Positions 52,874 through 61,594 of a DNA stretch of 64,000 nucleotides are shown here, piece by piece. A program made the translations under genes and the position numbers. The stretch is taken from assembly GCF_050908845.1 (NCBI RefSeq), contig NZ_CP194171.1, positions 4,030,001-4,094,000 of the forward strand, written 5' to 3'. Numbering within the stretch: the stretch's first letter is position 1; each line of letters starts with the position of its first letter. The stretch comes from Marinobacterium_D sp050908845 (lineage in GTDB: Bacteria > Pseudomonadota > Gammaproteobacteria > Pseudomonadales > Balneatricaceae). The notes beneath the pieces are model-generated. The model had not been told where the DNA came from, did not search any database, and worked only from the letters and a program-made list of their open reading frames with translations.

Positions 52874-53170
52874 ATGAGTACAGTGGATAGCAAAGATTTG
52901 GAACAGTATGCACAAAGCACCCAGCCGCAGGCGGGTAAACCGGCACAGACTCTGCGTGACACAGTTCACCAGTCACTGACCAGCTACTTCAAGCAGCTCG
53001 ATGGGCAGCCGGTAACCGACGTGTACCAGATGGTCCTGTCTGAGATCGAAGCACCGCTGTTTGAAAGCGTGATGGCTTACACCAAGGATAACCAGACCAA
53101 GGCCTCCGAGGTTCTCGGTCTGAACCGAGGCACCCTGCGCAAGAAACTGAAGCAGTACGGCCTGCTGTAA
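52874..53170 (+). CDS. fis: Fis, nucleoid-associated DNA-binding protein
   Basis: 98 residues, the same as E. coli Fis. The C-terminal helix-turn-helix TKASEVLGLNRGTLRKKLKQYGLL is diagnostic, and the dimer core DGQPVTDVYQMVLSEIEAPLFESVMAYTKDNQ is intact. The start at ATG 52874 (AGGA nine bases upstream) was chosen; the frame also has a TTG 21 bases earlier. Fis bends DNA and regulates rRNA and many other promoters, and it is coexpressed with dusB. Confidence 0.96.
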   Translation: MSTVDSKDLEQYAQSTQPQAGKPAQTLRDTVHQSLTSYFKQLDGQPVTDVYQMVLSEIEAPLFESVMAYTKDNQTKASEVLGLNRGTLRKKLKQYGLL

Positions 53171-53199
53171 TCGAGCGAATAAGACAACTCGAAAAACCG

Positions 53200-53342
53200 T
53201 TAGCAGCGACTCAGAGGCAAGGCGCACGAAAACCGAACGTATTGAAGAATACATGAGGATTTCGACCGGGCTGGCGTACCAGCACCGCGCAACGCAGTCA
53301 ATGAGGCGCGCAGTAGGTTTTCCGAGGTGGCTAATAGAGAGA
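53200..53342. repeat. Structured repeat-like leader before purH
   Basis: In the 187-bp gap between fis and purH there are nested inverted repeats: GAAAACC (53228-53234) with GGTTTTC (53316-53322) as outer arms, GTATT-GAAG-AATAC (53239-53252) and GCTGG-CGTA-CCAGC (53270-53283) inside. The phrases around ATACATGAGGATTTCG and GCGCGCAGTAGG recall a dispersed palindromic element found beside many genes in Pseudomonas and marine gammaproteobacteria (from memory, unverified). No ribosomal binding site is seen before purH other than this region's end. Confidence 0.55.
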
Positions 53343-53357
53343 AGCGAACCTAAGACT

Positions 53358-54941
53358 ATGTCTGAGCAGAACACTACACCGATCCGCCGCGCCCTGATCA
53401 GCGTGTCGGACAAAACCGGTATTGTTGACTTTGCCCGCGCCCTGTCCGCACGCGGCGTTGAAATCCTGTCCACCGGTGGCACCTTCAAGCTGCTGAAGGA
53501 CAGTGACATCCCGGCTACCGAAGTATCCGACTACACCGGATTCCCGGAGATGATGGCCGGTCGCGTCAAGACCCTGCACCCGAAAGTACACGGCGGCATC
53601 CTCGGTCGTCGCGGCACCGACGATGAGGTGATGAGCGAGCACGGCATCGACCCGATCGACATGGTCGTCGTCAACCTCTACCCCTTTGCTCAGACTATCG
53701 CCCGCCCGGACTGCGATCTGCCGATGGCGATCGAGAACATCGATATCGGCGGCCCGACCATGGTCCGTTCCGCGGCGAAGAACCATAAGGACGTTGCCAT
53801 CGTTGTTAACGCCAGCGACTATGACTCCATTCTCAAGGAGCTGGAAGCTGACGGCGGCCTGAGCCAGGCCACCCGTTTCGACCTGGCGGTGAAGGCGTTC
53901 GAACACACCGCCGGTTACGACGGTATGATCGCCAACTACCTGGGCGCCATCGTTGAAGGCGATGCTGAAGAGCCGGCGGACTTCCCGCGTACCTTCAACA
54001 CCCAGTTCGTCAAAGCGCAGGACATGCGTTACGGCGAGAACCCGCACCAGCGCGCGGCGTTTTATGTGGAAACCAACCCGGCCGAGCCGAGCGTTTCCAC
54101 CGCCCGTCAGCTGCAGGGTAAGGCACTCTCCTACAACAACGTGGCCGACACCGACGCCGCGCTGGAGTGCGTCAAACCGTTCCAGGAACCGGCCTGTGTT
54201 ATCGTCAAGCATGCCAACCCCTGCGGTGTGGCGATCGGCAATGACATCCTCGAAGCCTACAACCGTGCTTTCCAGACCGACCCGACCTCGGCCTTCGGTG
54301 GCATCATCGCGTTCAACCGTGAACTCGATGCCGAAACCGCCAAGGTGATTGTCGAGCGTCAGTTTGTGGAAGTGATCATCGCGCCGAGCGTCAGCGCCGA
54401 AGCGTCCGATATCGTTTCCAAGAAGCCGAACGTACGTCTGCTTGAGTGCGGCGAGTGGGGTGCTCAGCGCGCCCAGGCATTCGACTACAAGCGCGTCAAC
54501 GGCGGCCTGCTGGTTCAGGATCGTGACCTGGGTATGGTCGACGCTTCCCAGCTCAAGATCGTTACCAAGGTTCAGCCCACCGAGCAGGAGATCCGCGATC
54601 TGCTGTTCTGCTGGGAAGTGGCCAAGTTCGTTAAATCCAACGCCATTGTCTACGCCAAGAACGGTCAGACCATCGGCATCGGCGCTGGTCAGATGAGCCG
54701 TGTTTACTCCGCCAAGATCGCCGGCATCAAAGCCGCTGATGAGGGTCTGGAAGTGGCCGGTTCCGTGATGGCATCCGATGCGTTCTTCCCGTTCCGCGAC
54801 GGTATCGACTCCGCTGCTGAAGCCGGCATCAAGGCCGTGATTCAGCCGGGTGGCTCCATGCGTGACCAGGAAGTGATCGACGCCGCCGACGAACACGGTA
54901 TGGCGATGGTCTTCACCGGCATGCGCCACTTCCGTCACTGA
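53358..54941 (+). CDS. purH: PurH, bifunctional AICAR transformylase/IMP cyclohydrolase
   Basis: 527 residues from ATG 53358 (MSEQNTTPIRRALISVSDKTGIVDFARAL). The frame opens earlier, but that part lies in the repeat-like leader. An N-terminal MGS-like IMP cyclohydrolase domain (STGGTFKLLKDSDIPATEVSDYTGFPEMMAGRVKTLHPKVHGGIL) and a C-terminal AICAR formyltransferase domain (VKHANPCGVA, IGIGAGQMSRV, ADAFFPFRDGI equivalent ASDAFFPFRDGIDSAAEAG) are complete. It catalyses the last two steps of IMP synthesis. purD starts 16 bp after its stop, the usual operon. Confidence 0.97.
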   Translation: MSEQNTTPIRRALISVSDKTGIVDFARALSARGVEILSTGGTFKLLKDSDIPATEVSDYTGFPEMMAGRVKTLHPKVHGGILGRRGTDDEVMSEHGIDPIDMVVVNLYPFAQTIARPDCDLPMAIENIDIGGPTMVRSAAKNHKDVAIVVNASDYDSILKELEADGGLSQATRFDLAVKAFEHTAGYDGMIANYLGAIVEGDAEEPADFPRTFNTQFVKAQDMRYGENPHQRAAFYVETNPAEPSVSTARQLQGKALSYNNVADTDAALECVKPFQEPACVIVKHANPCGVAIGNDILEAYNRAFQTDPTSAFGGIIAFNRELDAETAKVIVERQFVEVIIAPSVSAEASDIVSKKPNVRLLECGEWGAQRAQAFDYKRVNGGLLVQDRDLGMVDASQLKIVTKVQPTEQEIRDLLFCWEVAKFVKSNAIVYAKNGQTIGIGAGQMSRVYSAKIAGIKAADEGLEVAGSVMASDAFFPFRDGIDSAAEAGIKAVIQPGGSMRDQEVIDAADEHGMAMVFTGMRHFRH

Positions 54942-54957
54942 TCGAGGCTAGCTGCTG

Positions 54958-56244
54958 ATGAATATTCTCGTAATCGGTTCCGGCGGGCGCGAACACGCGC
55001 TGGCCTGGGCCGCTGCCCGTGACGAGGCCGTCGAAAAGGTCTTCGTTGCTCCGGGTAACGCTGCCACGGCGCAGGAAGCCAAGTGCCAGAACGTCGATAT
55101 CGATGTGCTGGCTCTGGATGAACTGGCGGCCTTCGCCAAAGAGAACGCGGTTGACCTGACCATCGTTGGTCCGGAAGCACCGCTGGTGGAAGGTATCGTC
55201 AACAAGTTCAACGACCAGGGACTGCGGGTGTTCGGCCCTACCGCCGGTGCGGCCCAGCTCGAAGGCTCCAAGGCGTTCACCAAGGACTTCCTGGCCCGCC
55301 ATGCGATTCCGACCGCGGAATACCAGAACTTCACCGAGGTAGAGCCGGCGCTGGCCTACGTTCGTGAGAAAGGTGCGCCGATCGTGATCAAGGCGGACGG
55401 TCTTGCCGCTGGCAAGGGCGTTATCGTCGCGATGACCCTGGAAGAAGCAGAAGACGCGATTCGCGACATGCTGGCAGGCAACGCCTTTGGCGACGCTGGT
55501 CACCGTGTGGTGGTCGAAGAGTTCCTCGATGGCGAGGAAGCCTCGTTCATCGTCATGGTCGACGGAGAACACGTACTGCCGATGGCTACCAGCCAGGACC
55601 ACAAGCGTGTGGGTAATGGCGACACCGGCCTGAACACCGGTGGTATGGGCGCCTACTCTCCGGCTCCGGTGGTCACCCAGGAGATCCATAACCGCGCCAT
55701 GGAAGAGGTGATTCTTCCCACCGTGCGCGGTATGGCTTCAGAGGGTAACGAGTACACCGGCTTTCTGTACGCCGGCCTGATGATCATGGCCGACGGTACC
55801 CCGAAAGTGATCGAGTACAATTGCCGCTTCGGCGACCCGGAAACCCAGCCGATCATGCTGCGTCTCAAGTCCAGCCTGGTTGAACTGTGCAACGCCGCGC
55901 TCGACAGGAAGCTGGATCAGGTGGAAGCCGAGTGGGATCCGCGTCCTGCCGTTGGCGTTGTCATGGCCGCCGGTGGTTACCCCGGCAGCTACAACAAGGG
56001 CGACGAGATCAGCCTGCCGGCGGAAGCCCCTGCCGACAGCAAGGTGTTCCATGCCGGTACCAAGCTGGTTGACGGTAAGGTTGTCACCGCAGGCGGTCGC
56101 GTGCTCTGCGCCACCGCTCTGGGCGACAGCGTCACCGATGCGCAGAAGCGCGCCTACGAACTGGTCGATATGATCAGCTGGAAAGACGCTTACTTCCGCA
56201 CCGATATCGCCTACCGGGCGATTGCGCGGGAAAATGCGAACTGA
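54958..56244 (+). CDS. purD: PurD, phosphoribosylamine-glycine ligase
   Basis: 428 residues. It begins MNILVIGSGGREHALAWAAARDEAVEKVFVAPGNAAT; the ATP-grasp lysine-containing stretch APIVIKADGLAAGKGVIVAMTL and GTGLNTGGMGAYSPAPVV-like loop (DTGLNTGGMGAYSPAPVV) are typical, as is RFGDPETQPIMLRLKSSLVEL. It makes glycinamide ribonucleotide in purine synthesis. It is cotranscribed with purH and ends in a terminator. Confidence 0.97.
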   Translation: MNILVIGSGGREHALAWAAARDEAVEKVFVAPGNAATAQEAKCQNVDIDVLALDELAAFAKENAVDLTIVGPEAPLVEGIVNKFNDQGLRVFGPTAGAAQLEGSKAFTKDFLARHAIPTAEYQNFTEVEPALAYVREKGAPIVIKADGLAAGKGVIVAMTLEEAEDAIRDMLAGNAFGDAGHRVVVEEFLDGEEASFIVMVDGEHVLPMATSQDHKRVGNGDTGLNTGGMGAYSPAPVVTQEIHNRAMEEVILPTVRGMASEGNEYTGFLYAGLMIMADGTPKVIEYNCRFGDPETQPIMLRLKSSLVELCNAALDRKLDQVEAEWDPRPAVGVVMAAGGYPGSYNKGDEISLPAEAPADSKVFHAGTKLVDGKVVTAGGRVLCATALGDSVTDAQKRAYELVDMISWKDAYFRTDIAYRAIARENAN

Positions 56245-56277
56245 GTAATACCTACTCAGCTCTTTACACGTAGCAAC

Positions 56278-56308
56278 AACAGCCGCCCTCGGGCGGCTGT
56301 TTTGGTTT
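56278..56308 (+). terminator. Rho-independent terminator of purHD
   Basis: AACAGCCGCC-N4-GGCGGCTGTTTTGGTTT: a 10-bp stem and a T-rich tail, 34 bp after the purD stop. Confidence 0.88.
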
Positions 56309-56333
56309 AAGGGAAAATTGTTTAAGGAATCCT

Positions 56334-56948
56334 ATGCCACTGGAAGCCTGGCTGGCCCTGTTGAGCGCCTCAATTCTTATCAGTCTCTCCCCCGGAGCGG
56401 GGGCCGCCACGGCCATGACCTTTGGACTCAACCATGGCATCCGCGGTGCGGCTCCGGCGGTGGCCGGGCTGATCGCCGGCTACGGCACCCAGTTGTTGAT
56501 TGTCGCGGTGGGCCTTGGCGGCCTGATTGCCACCTCTCCCCTGCTGTTCCAGACCATCAAGTGGATCGGCGCCGGCTACCTGATCTGGCTCGGCATCAAC
56601 CTCTGGCGGGCGCGGGGGCACCTGCGCCTGGACCGTGACACCAGCGGCCGCAAACGCCAGCACTTTATCAGTGCTTACCTGATCAATATCACCAACCCCA
56701 AGGGCATGGTATTCCTGGTCGCGCTGGTGCCTCAGTTTATGGATCCGGCCCTGCCCAAAGCGCCACAGTTGCTGGTGATTGCGGCCACCCTGCTGTTCGT
56801 CGACTGGAGCGTGATGACCGGTTACAGCGGTCTGGCCTCCCACCTCAGTCGCTGGATGCAGAACCCGACTGCACTGCGCTGGCAGAACCGCGTCTCTGGC
56901 AGTGCATTGATAATCGCAGGTCTGGTACTCTCAACGGCAACACTTTGA
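56334..56948 (+). CDS. LysE-family amino acid exporter
   Basis: 204 residues, six hydrophobic segments, family signature SLSPGAGAATAMTFGLNHGIRGAAPAVAGLIAGYGTQL near the start and INITNPKGMVFLVALVPQFMDP in the centre. It is of the RhtB-like subgroup (threonine/homoserine-type exporters). AAGGAA precedes the ATG closely. A short divergence from the purHD operon by a terminator suggests independent expression. The substrate cannot be predicted. Confidence 0.86.
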   Translation: MPLEAWLALLSASILISLSPGAGAATAMTFGLNHGIRGAAPAVAGLIAGYGTQLLIVAVGLGGLIATSPLLFQTIKWIGAGYLIWLGINLWRARGHLRLDRDTSGRKRQHFISAYLINITNPKGMVFLVALVPQFMDPALPKAPQLLVIAATLLFVDWSVMTGYSGLASHLSRWMQNPTALRWQNRVSGSALIIAGLVLSTATL

Positions 56949-56978
56949 CAATCGCAAAGCATTCAAGGATCGGAACCC

Positions 56979-57755
56979 ATGGCTCAGTCCAGTCGGCCAA
57001 ATCACTACGGATTACGGATCGCCCAAACTACCCTTGCTCTGCTGCTGACAGGTTGCGGCACGATGGATTCGAAGCAGACTGACGCCGAGCAGTATTGCCT
57101 GAGCGCCGGCAAGGATCAGACCTTTGACTGCAACAGCGATGCCCCTGAAGCCTATACCGGCCCTCTTAGAATCCGCGATCTGCCGATCGACGACGAGACG
57201 CTGTATGCGCGCCTCGAAGAAACCAAACGCTGGCTGGCTGCCCGTAAAGCGGAGTTAAGTGGCGCAGCTCCGGTCGAGGAAGACGCGGCACCGCTGATCC
57301 CCGAGGCGCCGCAAGCCCCGCCACCGAACAGCACGCCCGAAGAAGCACTGGCGGCCGCCCTGGCACTTGCTCAGCGGGGCGAATATGGGCCAGCACTGTC
57401 CCTGACTGCGCAATTCAGAGCCCTGACCGGCGACGACCTGTCCGCCACCCTGGTGGAGTCACGGATACTGTTCCTGAGCGGTGATTACTCGCTGGCACGC
57501 ACCCGGCTTGAGGCGGCTATCGACCGTCATCCGGGGGCGCCTGAGCTATACAATAACCTGGCGACTATCCAGGCCGCCGAGGGGCAAACCGGCGCCGCGA
57601 TAAGTACACTGCAAAAGGCGTTCACGACAGATCCAAGCTTCGCCCGTATTCAGGCTAATCTGAAAGCGCTGTATTCAGCCTCTGCTCAACGGGCGCTGCA
57701 GCCGGACCTGCCGGCACCAAAGCCGACACTGGAGATGATTGACCACCTCCCCTGA
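56979..57755 (+). CDS. TPR-containing lipoprotein
   Basis: 258 residues. A lipoprotein signal peptide ends in the lipobox LLTG-C (Cys26). After a disordered acidic/Pro-rich stretch (about 95-125) come tetratricopeptide-type helices: LAAALALAQRGEYGPALSLTAQFRALTGDD, LVESRILFLSGDYSLARTRLEAAIDRHPGAPELYNNLATIQAAEGQTGAAISTLQKAFTTDPSFARIQANLKALY. It likely sits at the periplasmic face of a membrane as a protein-interaction module, with no known partner. It follows the LysE gene by 30 bp and may be cotranscribed. Confidence 0.82.
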   Translation: MAQSSRPNHYGLRIAQTTLALLLTGCGTMDSKQTDAEQYCLSAGKDQTFDCNSDAPEAYTGPLRIRDLPIDDETLYARLEETKRWLAARKAELSGAAPVEEDAAPLIPEAPQAPPPNSTPEEALAAALALAQRGEYGPALSLTAQFRALTGDDLSATLVESRILFLSGDYSLARTRLEAAIDRHPGAPELYNNLATIQAAEGQTGAAISTLQKAFTTDPSFARIQANLKALYSASAQRALQPDLPAPKPTLEMIDHLP

Positions 57756-58092
57756 CACCGAGCTGCGATTAACTCCCCATCTTGGAGCACCCAAACCCAG
57801 GGGCGCCCTGTTTTGATCACGCACTGACCACTTATTGTGCACCCAGGTCTTTGTCAGCTTCCTCACGGCCTCCGCTTCGGTGCAGCCTCCATTCTGCACT
57901 TTACTGGCTATCGCCCTGCCTGAAACTGCAGAACCAATCCACTCAGACCTTTTTCTGCGTACACCGCCGAAAGCATCGAAATCCGGCGGCCGGCCGCTGA
58001 TTATCCGATGCAACTTGACCGTTTAATGCTGTCTAATCAATTAACCCCGCCACGCTTCTGATTGCAGTAAAAACATCGCTGCAAGCGGAGAG

Positions 58093-58108
58093 CGGCACGT
58101 TTAATGCA
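58093..58108 (+). promoter_or_regulatory. Sigma-54 (RpoN) promoter upstream of prkA
   Basis: CGGCACGTTTAATGCA agrees with the consensus TGGCACG-N4-TTGCA at every position but two, with exact GG-to-GC spacing. It is about 220 bp from the prkA ATG, on the correct strand. In E. coli the yeaGH operon is under nitrogen-stress (RpoN/NtrC) control, so the site fits established knowledge. An activator site was not found. Confidence 0.68.
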
Positions 58109-58268
58109 AATTGTTTCTACAAGCGTAGCCATACCGGCTGTCGCAGCAGCTCTGAACATACACAGCAAAACACGCCCAGGGAGAGCCGGAAAAGAAGTCA
58201 GTACCAGCCCTTGCAACCAGCAGCTTTGGACTACACTGAAACAGGAATGCGGCGTAACACGCTGTGAC

Positions 58269-58291
58269 AACAACTTTGAAAACAAGTTGTT
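58269..58291 (+). repeat. Hairpin in the prkA leader
   Basis: AACAACTT-N7-AAGTTGTT, 8-bp perfect stem, ending 38 bp before the prkA ATG. It lies within the leader transcribed from the sigma-54 site. It may be an operator or a translational element. Confidence 0.5.
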
Positions 58292-58329
58292 ATGCGAAGA
58301 ATCGGCGTCCGAGTACAGGAAGGTGACCA

Positions 58330-60252
58330 ATGAGTATATTTGATCATTACAAAGCGCGTTATGAATCAATCCAGCAGGAGGAAATGAGCCTGCAGGAGTA
58401 TCTCAACCTGTGCAAGGAGGACCCAATTGCTTACGCCAATGCATCAGAGCGAATGCTGCAGGCGATCGGTGAACCAGAGCTGATCGATACCTCGCTCGAA
58501 CCTCGAATGAGCCGCATTTTTTCCAACAAGGTGATCAAGCGCTACCCGGCGTTTCACGAATTCTACGGTATGGAGGAAGCGATCGAAGCGATTGTCTCCT
58601 ACTTCCGTCATGCTGCTCAGGGACTCGAAGAGAAGAAGCAGATCCTGTATTTGCTCGGCCCGGTAGGTGGTGGTAAGTCCTCACTCGCAGAACGGCTTAA
58701 ATCGTTGATGCAGCATATCCCGTTCTATGCCATCAAGGGCTCACCCGTTTTTGAATCGCCGCTGGGGCTGTTCAACCCAAGCGAAGACGCCCAGATTCTG
58801 GAAGAAGAATACGGCATTCCTAACCGATATCTTCGCGGCATCATGTCACCCTGGGCGGCAAAACGCCTGCAGGAGTATGGTGGCGATATCACCAAGTTCC
58901 GCGTCGTGAAACTCTACCCTTCTATCCTTAACCAGATTGCCATCGCCAAGACCGAACCGGGTGACGAGAACAACCAGGATATCTCCAGCCTCGTCGGTAA
59001 GGTCGATATCCGCAAGCTTGAGGAGTACCCGCAGCACGATCCGGATGCCTACAGCTTCTCCGGCGCGCTCTGCCGCGCCAACCAGGGTCTGATGGAGTTT
59101 GTGGAGATGTTCAAGGCGCCGATCAAGGTGCTGCACCCGCTGCTCACAGCCACCCAGGAAGGTAACTACAACAGCACCGAGGGGATGGGCGCTATTCCCT
59201 ACGACGGTATACTGTTGGCTCACTCCAACGAATCGGAGTGGCAGTCCTTCAAGAACAACAAGACCAACGAAGCCTTTATCGACCGTGTCTATATCGTCAA
59301 GGTGCCTTACTGCACCCGGGTGACCGAAGAGATCCACATCTACGAGAAACTGCTGGAAAACAGCTCCCTGAACCAGGCGCCCTGTGCGCCGGACACGCTC
59401 GATATGCTGGCCCAGTTCTCCGTACTGTCACGGATGAAAGTCCCGGAAAACTCCAGCATCTACTCCAAAATGCGCGTCTACGACGGCGAGAATCTGAAGG
59501 ATACCGACCCGAAAGCCAAGTCGATGCAGGAGTACAAGGATTCTGCCGGTGTCGATGAGGGGATGGAGGGTCTTTCCACCCGTTTCGCCTTCAAGATCCT
59601 TTCCAAGGTATTCAACTTCGATGCCGCCGAGGTGGCTGCCAACCCGGTGCACCTGCTTTATGTGCTGGAGCGCGAAATCAGTGCACAGCAGTTCCCGCCG
59701 GAGGTTCAGGAGCGTTACCTGGGTTATCTGAAAGAGTATATCGCGCCGAAGTATATCGACTTCCTCGGCAAGGAGATCCAGACCGCCTACCTGGAATCCT
59801 ACTCCGAGTATGGTCAGAACATCTTCGATCGATATGTGACCTATGCCGACTTCTGGATTCAGGACCAGGAATACCGTGATCCCGAAACCGGCGACATTCT
59901 CGACCGCCAGTCGATCAACGAGGAACTGGAGAAGATCGAGAAACCGGCGGGTATCAGCAACCCGAAAGACTTCCGCCACGAGATCGTCAACTTCGTGCTG
60001 CGTGCCAGGGCCAGCAACATGGGTAAAAACCCGGCCTGGAACAGCTACGAGAAGATGCGTACCGTGATCGAGAAGAAGATGTTCGCCAACACCGAGGACC
60101 TGCTGCCGGTGATCTCCTTCAACCCGAAGGCCTCCTCCGACGAGCAGAAAAAACATGGCGAGTTCGTCAAGCGGATGATCGAGCGCGGCTACACCGAGAA
60201 GCAGGTCCGCCTGCTGTCGGAATGGTATATCCGTGTACGCAAATCCCAGTAA
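58330..60252 (+). CDS. yeaG: PrkA/YeaG, AAA+ serine protein kinase
   Basis: 640 residues, as in E. coli YeaG. The N-terminal PrkA AAA domain has the P-loop LGPVGGGKSS (109-118); the kinase-like C-terminal domain includes NPKASSDEQKKHGEFVKRMIERGYTEKQVRLLSEWYIRVRKSQ. It is thought to phosphorylate target proteins and act in stress or sporulation-like adaptation, and it needs the YeaH and SpoVR-like partners. The ATG follows AGGAAG by seven bases. It begins a probable operon with the DUF444 and SpoVR genes. Confidence 0.95.
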   Translation: MSIFDHYKARYESIQQEEMSLQEYLNLCKEDPIAYANASERMLQAIGEPELIDTSLEPRMSRIFSNKVIKRYPAFHEFYGMEEAIEAIVSYFRHAAQGLEEKKQILYLLGPVGGGKSSLAERLKSLMQHIPFYAIKGSPVFESPLGLFNPSEDAQILEEEYGIPNRYLRGIMSPWAAKRLQEYGGDITKFRVVKLYPSILNQIAIAKTEPGDENNQDISSLVGKVDIRKLEEYPQHDPDAYSFSGALCRANQGLMEFVEMFKAPIKVLHPLLTATQEGNYNSTEGMGAIPYDGILLAHSNESEWQSFKNNKTNEAFIDRVYIVKVPYCTRVTEEIHIYEKLLENSSLNQAPCAPDTLDMLAQFSVLSRMKVPENSSIYSKMRVYDGENLKDTDPKAKSMQEYKDSAGVDEGMEGLSTRFAFKILSKVFNFDAAEVAANPVHLLYVLEREISAQQFPPEVQERYLGYLKEYIAPKYIDFLGKEIQTAYLESYSEYGQNIFDRYVTYADFWIQDQEYRDPETGDILDRQSINEELEKIEKPAGISNPKDFRHEIVNFVLRARASNMGKNPAWNSYEKMRTVIEKKMFANTEDLLPVISFNPKASSDEQKKHGEFVKRMIERGYTEKQVRLLSEWYIRVRKSQ

Positions 60253-60260
60253 GCAGCTAT

Positions 60261-60291
60261 GTTGGCGGACCCGGTAACCGGGTCCGCCAAC
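60261..60291 (+). repeat. Perfect 14-bp-stem hairpin between prkA and the DUF444 gene
   Basis: GTTGGCGGACCCGG and CCGGGTCCGCCAAC with a TAA loop, nine bases after the prkA stop. It has no T run, and it is followed by the GGGGAGT ribosome-binding site of the next gene. It should be very stable, so it may protect the prkA message or lower translation of the following genes. Confidence 0.85.
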
Positions 60292-60307
60292 CAGGGGAGT
60301 CTTCGGT

Positions 60308-61594
60308 ATGAGCTATATCATCGATCGCCGACTCAACTCGAAGAAGAAGAGCACGGTCAACCGCCAGCGCTTCCTTCGTCGTTACAAACAGCACATCAAG
60401 CGTGCCGTTGAAGAGGCTATCCATGACCGCTCGATCTCGGATATCGAGCGCGGCGGCGAGGTCACCATCCCGCGCCGCGACATCTCCGAGCCAGTTTTTC
60501 ACCACGGCCAGGGCGGTCAGAACACCCGCATTTACCCCGGTAACAAGGAGTTTGTCACCGGTGACGAGTTCCAGCGCCCCGAAAGCGGCGGCGGTGGCGG
60601 CTCCGGCCAGGGCAAGGCCAGTAACCAGGGCGAAGGCGAGGATAACTTCACCTTCTCGATCAGCCAGGAGGAGTTCCTCGACTTTATGTTTGAGGACCTG
60701 GAGCTGCCCTACCTCGTGCGTAAGCAGTTGAAGGATGCCACCGCGTTCGAAACCCGCCGTGCCGGTTACAGCACCAGTGGCTCGCCGGAAAAACTGCATG
60801 TCGTGCGCTCCCTGCGCGCAGCCCATGCCCGACGCATAGCGCTTGGCGGCAATGATCGCAAGGAGATACGCGCCCTGCGCAAAGAGCTCTGGGCACTGGA
60901 GGCGCTACCTGCCGATGAAACCTCCCAGGAACAGATGCAGGCCCTGCGGGATCAGATCGCGGAGCTGGATAAAAAAGCGCGACGCCTGCCGTTTATCGAC
61001 GACTTTGACCTGCGCTACAACAACCTGGTCAAGGTACCGGTACCATCCAGCAAGGCGGTGATGTTCTGCGTCATGGACGTGTCCGGCTCCATGACCCAGT
61101 CGATCAAGGATATTGCCAAGCGCTTTTTCATCCTGCTCTACCTGTTCCTGCAGCGGAACTACAAGCAGATCGAGCTGGTCTTCGTGCGCCACCACACCCA
61201 CGCCAAGGAGGTGGATGAGCAGGAGTTCTTCTACTCCCGCGAAACCGGCGGCACCATCGTATCCAGCGCGCTGCAGCTGACTGCCGATATCATTGACAAA
61301 CGCTACTCTCCGGCGGACTGGAATATCTACATCGCCCAGGCATCGGATGGCGACAACTGGGATGGCGATTCGGCCACCTGTTCCGACCTGCTGATGAAGC
61401 GCATTCTCAAAAAGGTGCAGTATTACGCCTACGTGGAGATCACCACCGGTCCACACCAGAACCTCTGGTACGAGTACGAGCAGGTGCATGATGCGTTTCC
61501 GGAGGAGTTCGCCATGCAGCACATCACCGATGCCGGTGAAATCTATCCGGTATTCCGCAAGCTGTTTGAAAAACGCACGGAGGGTGCCGCATGA
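60308..61594 (+). CDS. yeaH: DUF444 protein (YeaH)
   Basis: 428 residues. It begins MSYIIDRRLNSKKKSTVNRQRFLRRYKQHIKRAVEEAI, the YeaH/YhbH start, then a Gly-rich linker (about 92-112) and a von Willebrand factor A-like domain with the MIDAS-type DVSGSM (257-262) and a DNWDGDS segment. It is the invariable partner of PrkA in bacteria. A GGGGAGT site lies before the ATG. Its end overlaps the SpoVR gene start by four bases (ATGA), so they are coupled. Confidence 0.94.
   Translation: MSYIIDRRLNSKKKSTVNRQRFLRRYKQHIKRAVEEAIHDRSISDIERGGEVTIPRRDISEPVFHHGQGGQNTRIYPGNKEFVTGDEFQRPESGGGGGSGQGKASNQGEGEDNFTFSISQEEFLDFMFEDLELPYLVRKQLKDATAFETRRAGYSTSGSPEKLHVVRSLRAAHARRIALGGNDRKEIRALRKELWALEALPADETSQEQMQALRDQIAELDKKARRLPFIDDFDLRYNNLVKVPVPSSKAVMFCVMDVSGSMTQSIKDIAKRFFILLYLFLQRNYKQIELVFVRHHTHAKEVDEQEFFYSRETGGTIVSSALQLTADIIDKRYSPADWNIYIAQASDGDNWDGDSATCSDLLMKRILKKVQYYAYVEITTGPHQNLWYEYEQVHDAFPEEFAMQHITDAGEIYPVFRKLFEKRTEGAA

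Larger units (their letters stand above)
57756..58329. other. Long regulatory gap upstream of prkA
   Basis: 574 bp without a credible gene. The right half holds a sigma-54 promoter match and a hairpin just before the prkA start. The first 300 bp show no feature I can name; short palindromes such as GTGCAC are too common to be meaningful. A sigma-54 enhancer-binding site would be expected here but none was clear. Confidence 0.65.

Noticed and set aside
53331..54938. Long open frame (535 codons) antisense to purH
   Set aside because: It mirrors the codon bias of purH and has no recognisable domain; purH is complete with all active-site blocks.
57782..58000. Possible small gene before prkA
   Set aside because: Frame without Shine-Dalgarno and composition unlike the neighbours; treated as non-coding.
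57756..58092. NtrC-type enhancer site for the sigma-54 promoter
   Set aside because: GTGCA/TGCAC elements near 57837 and 57880-57900 are in the wrong arrangement for the TGCACC-N5-GGTGCA consensus; too weak to list.
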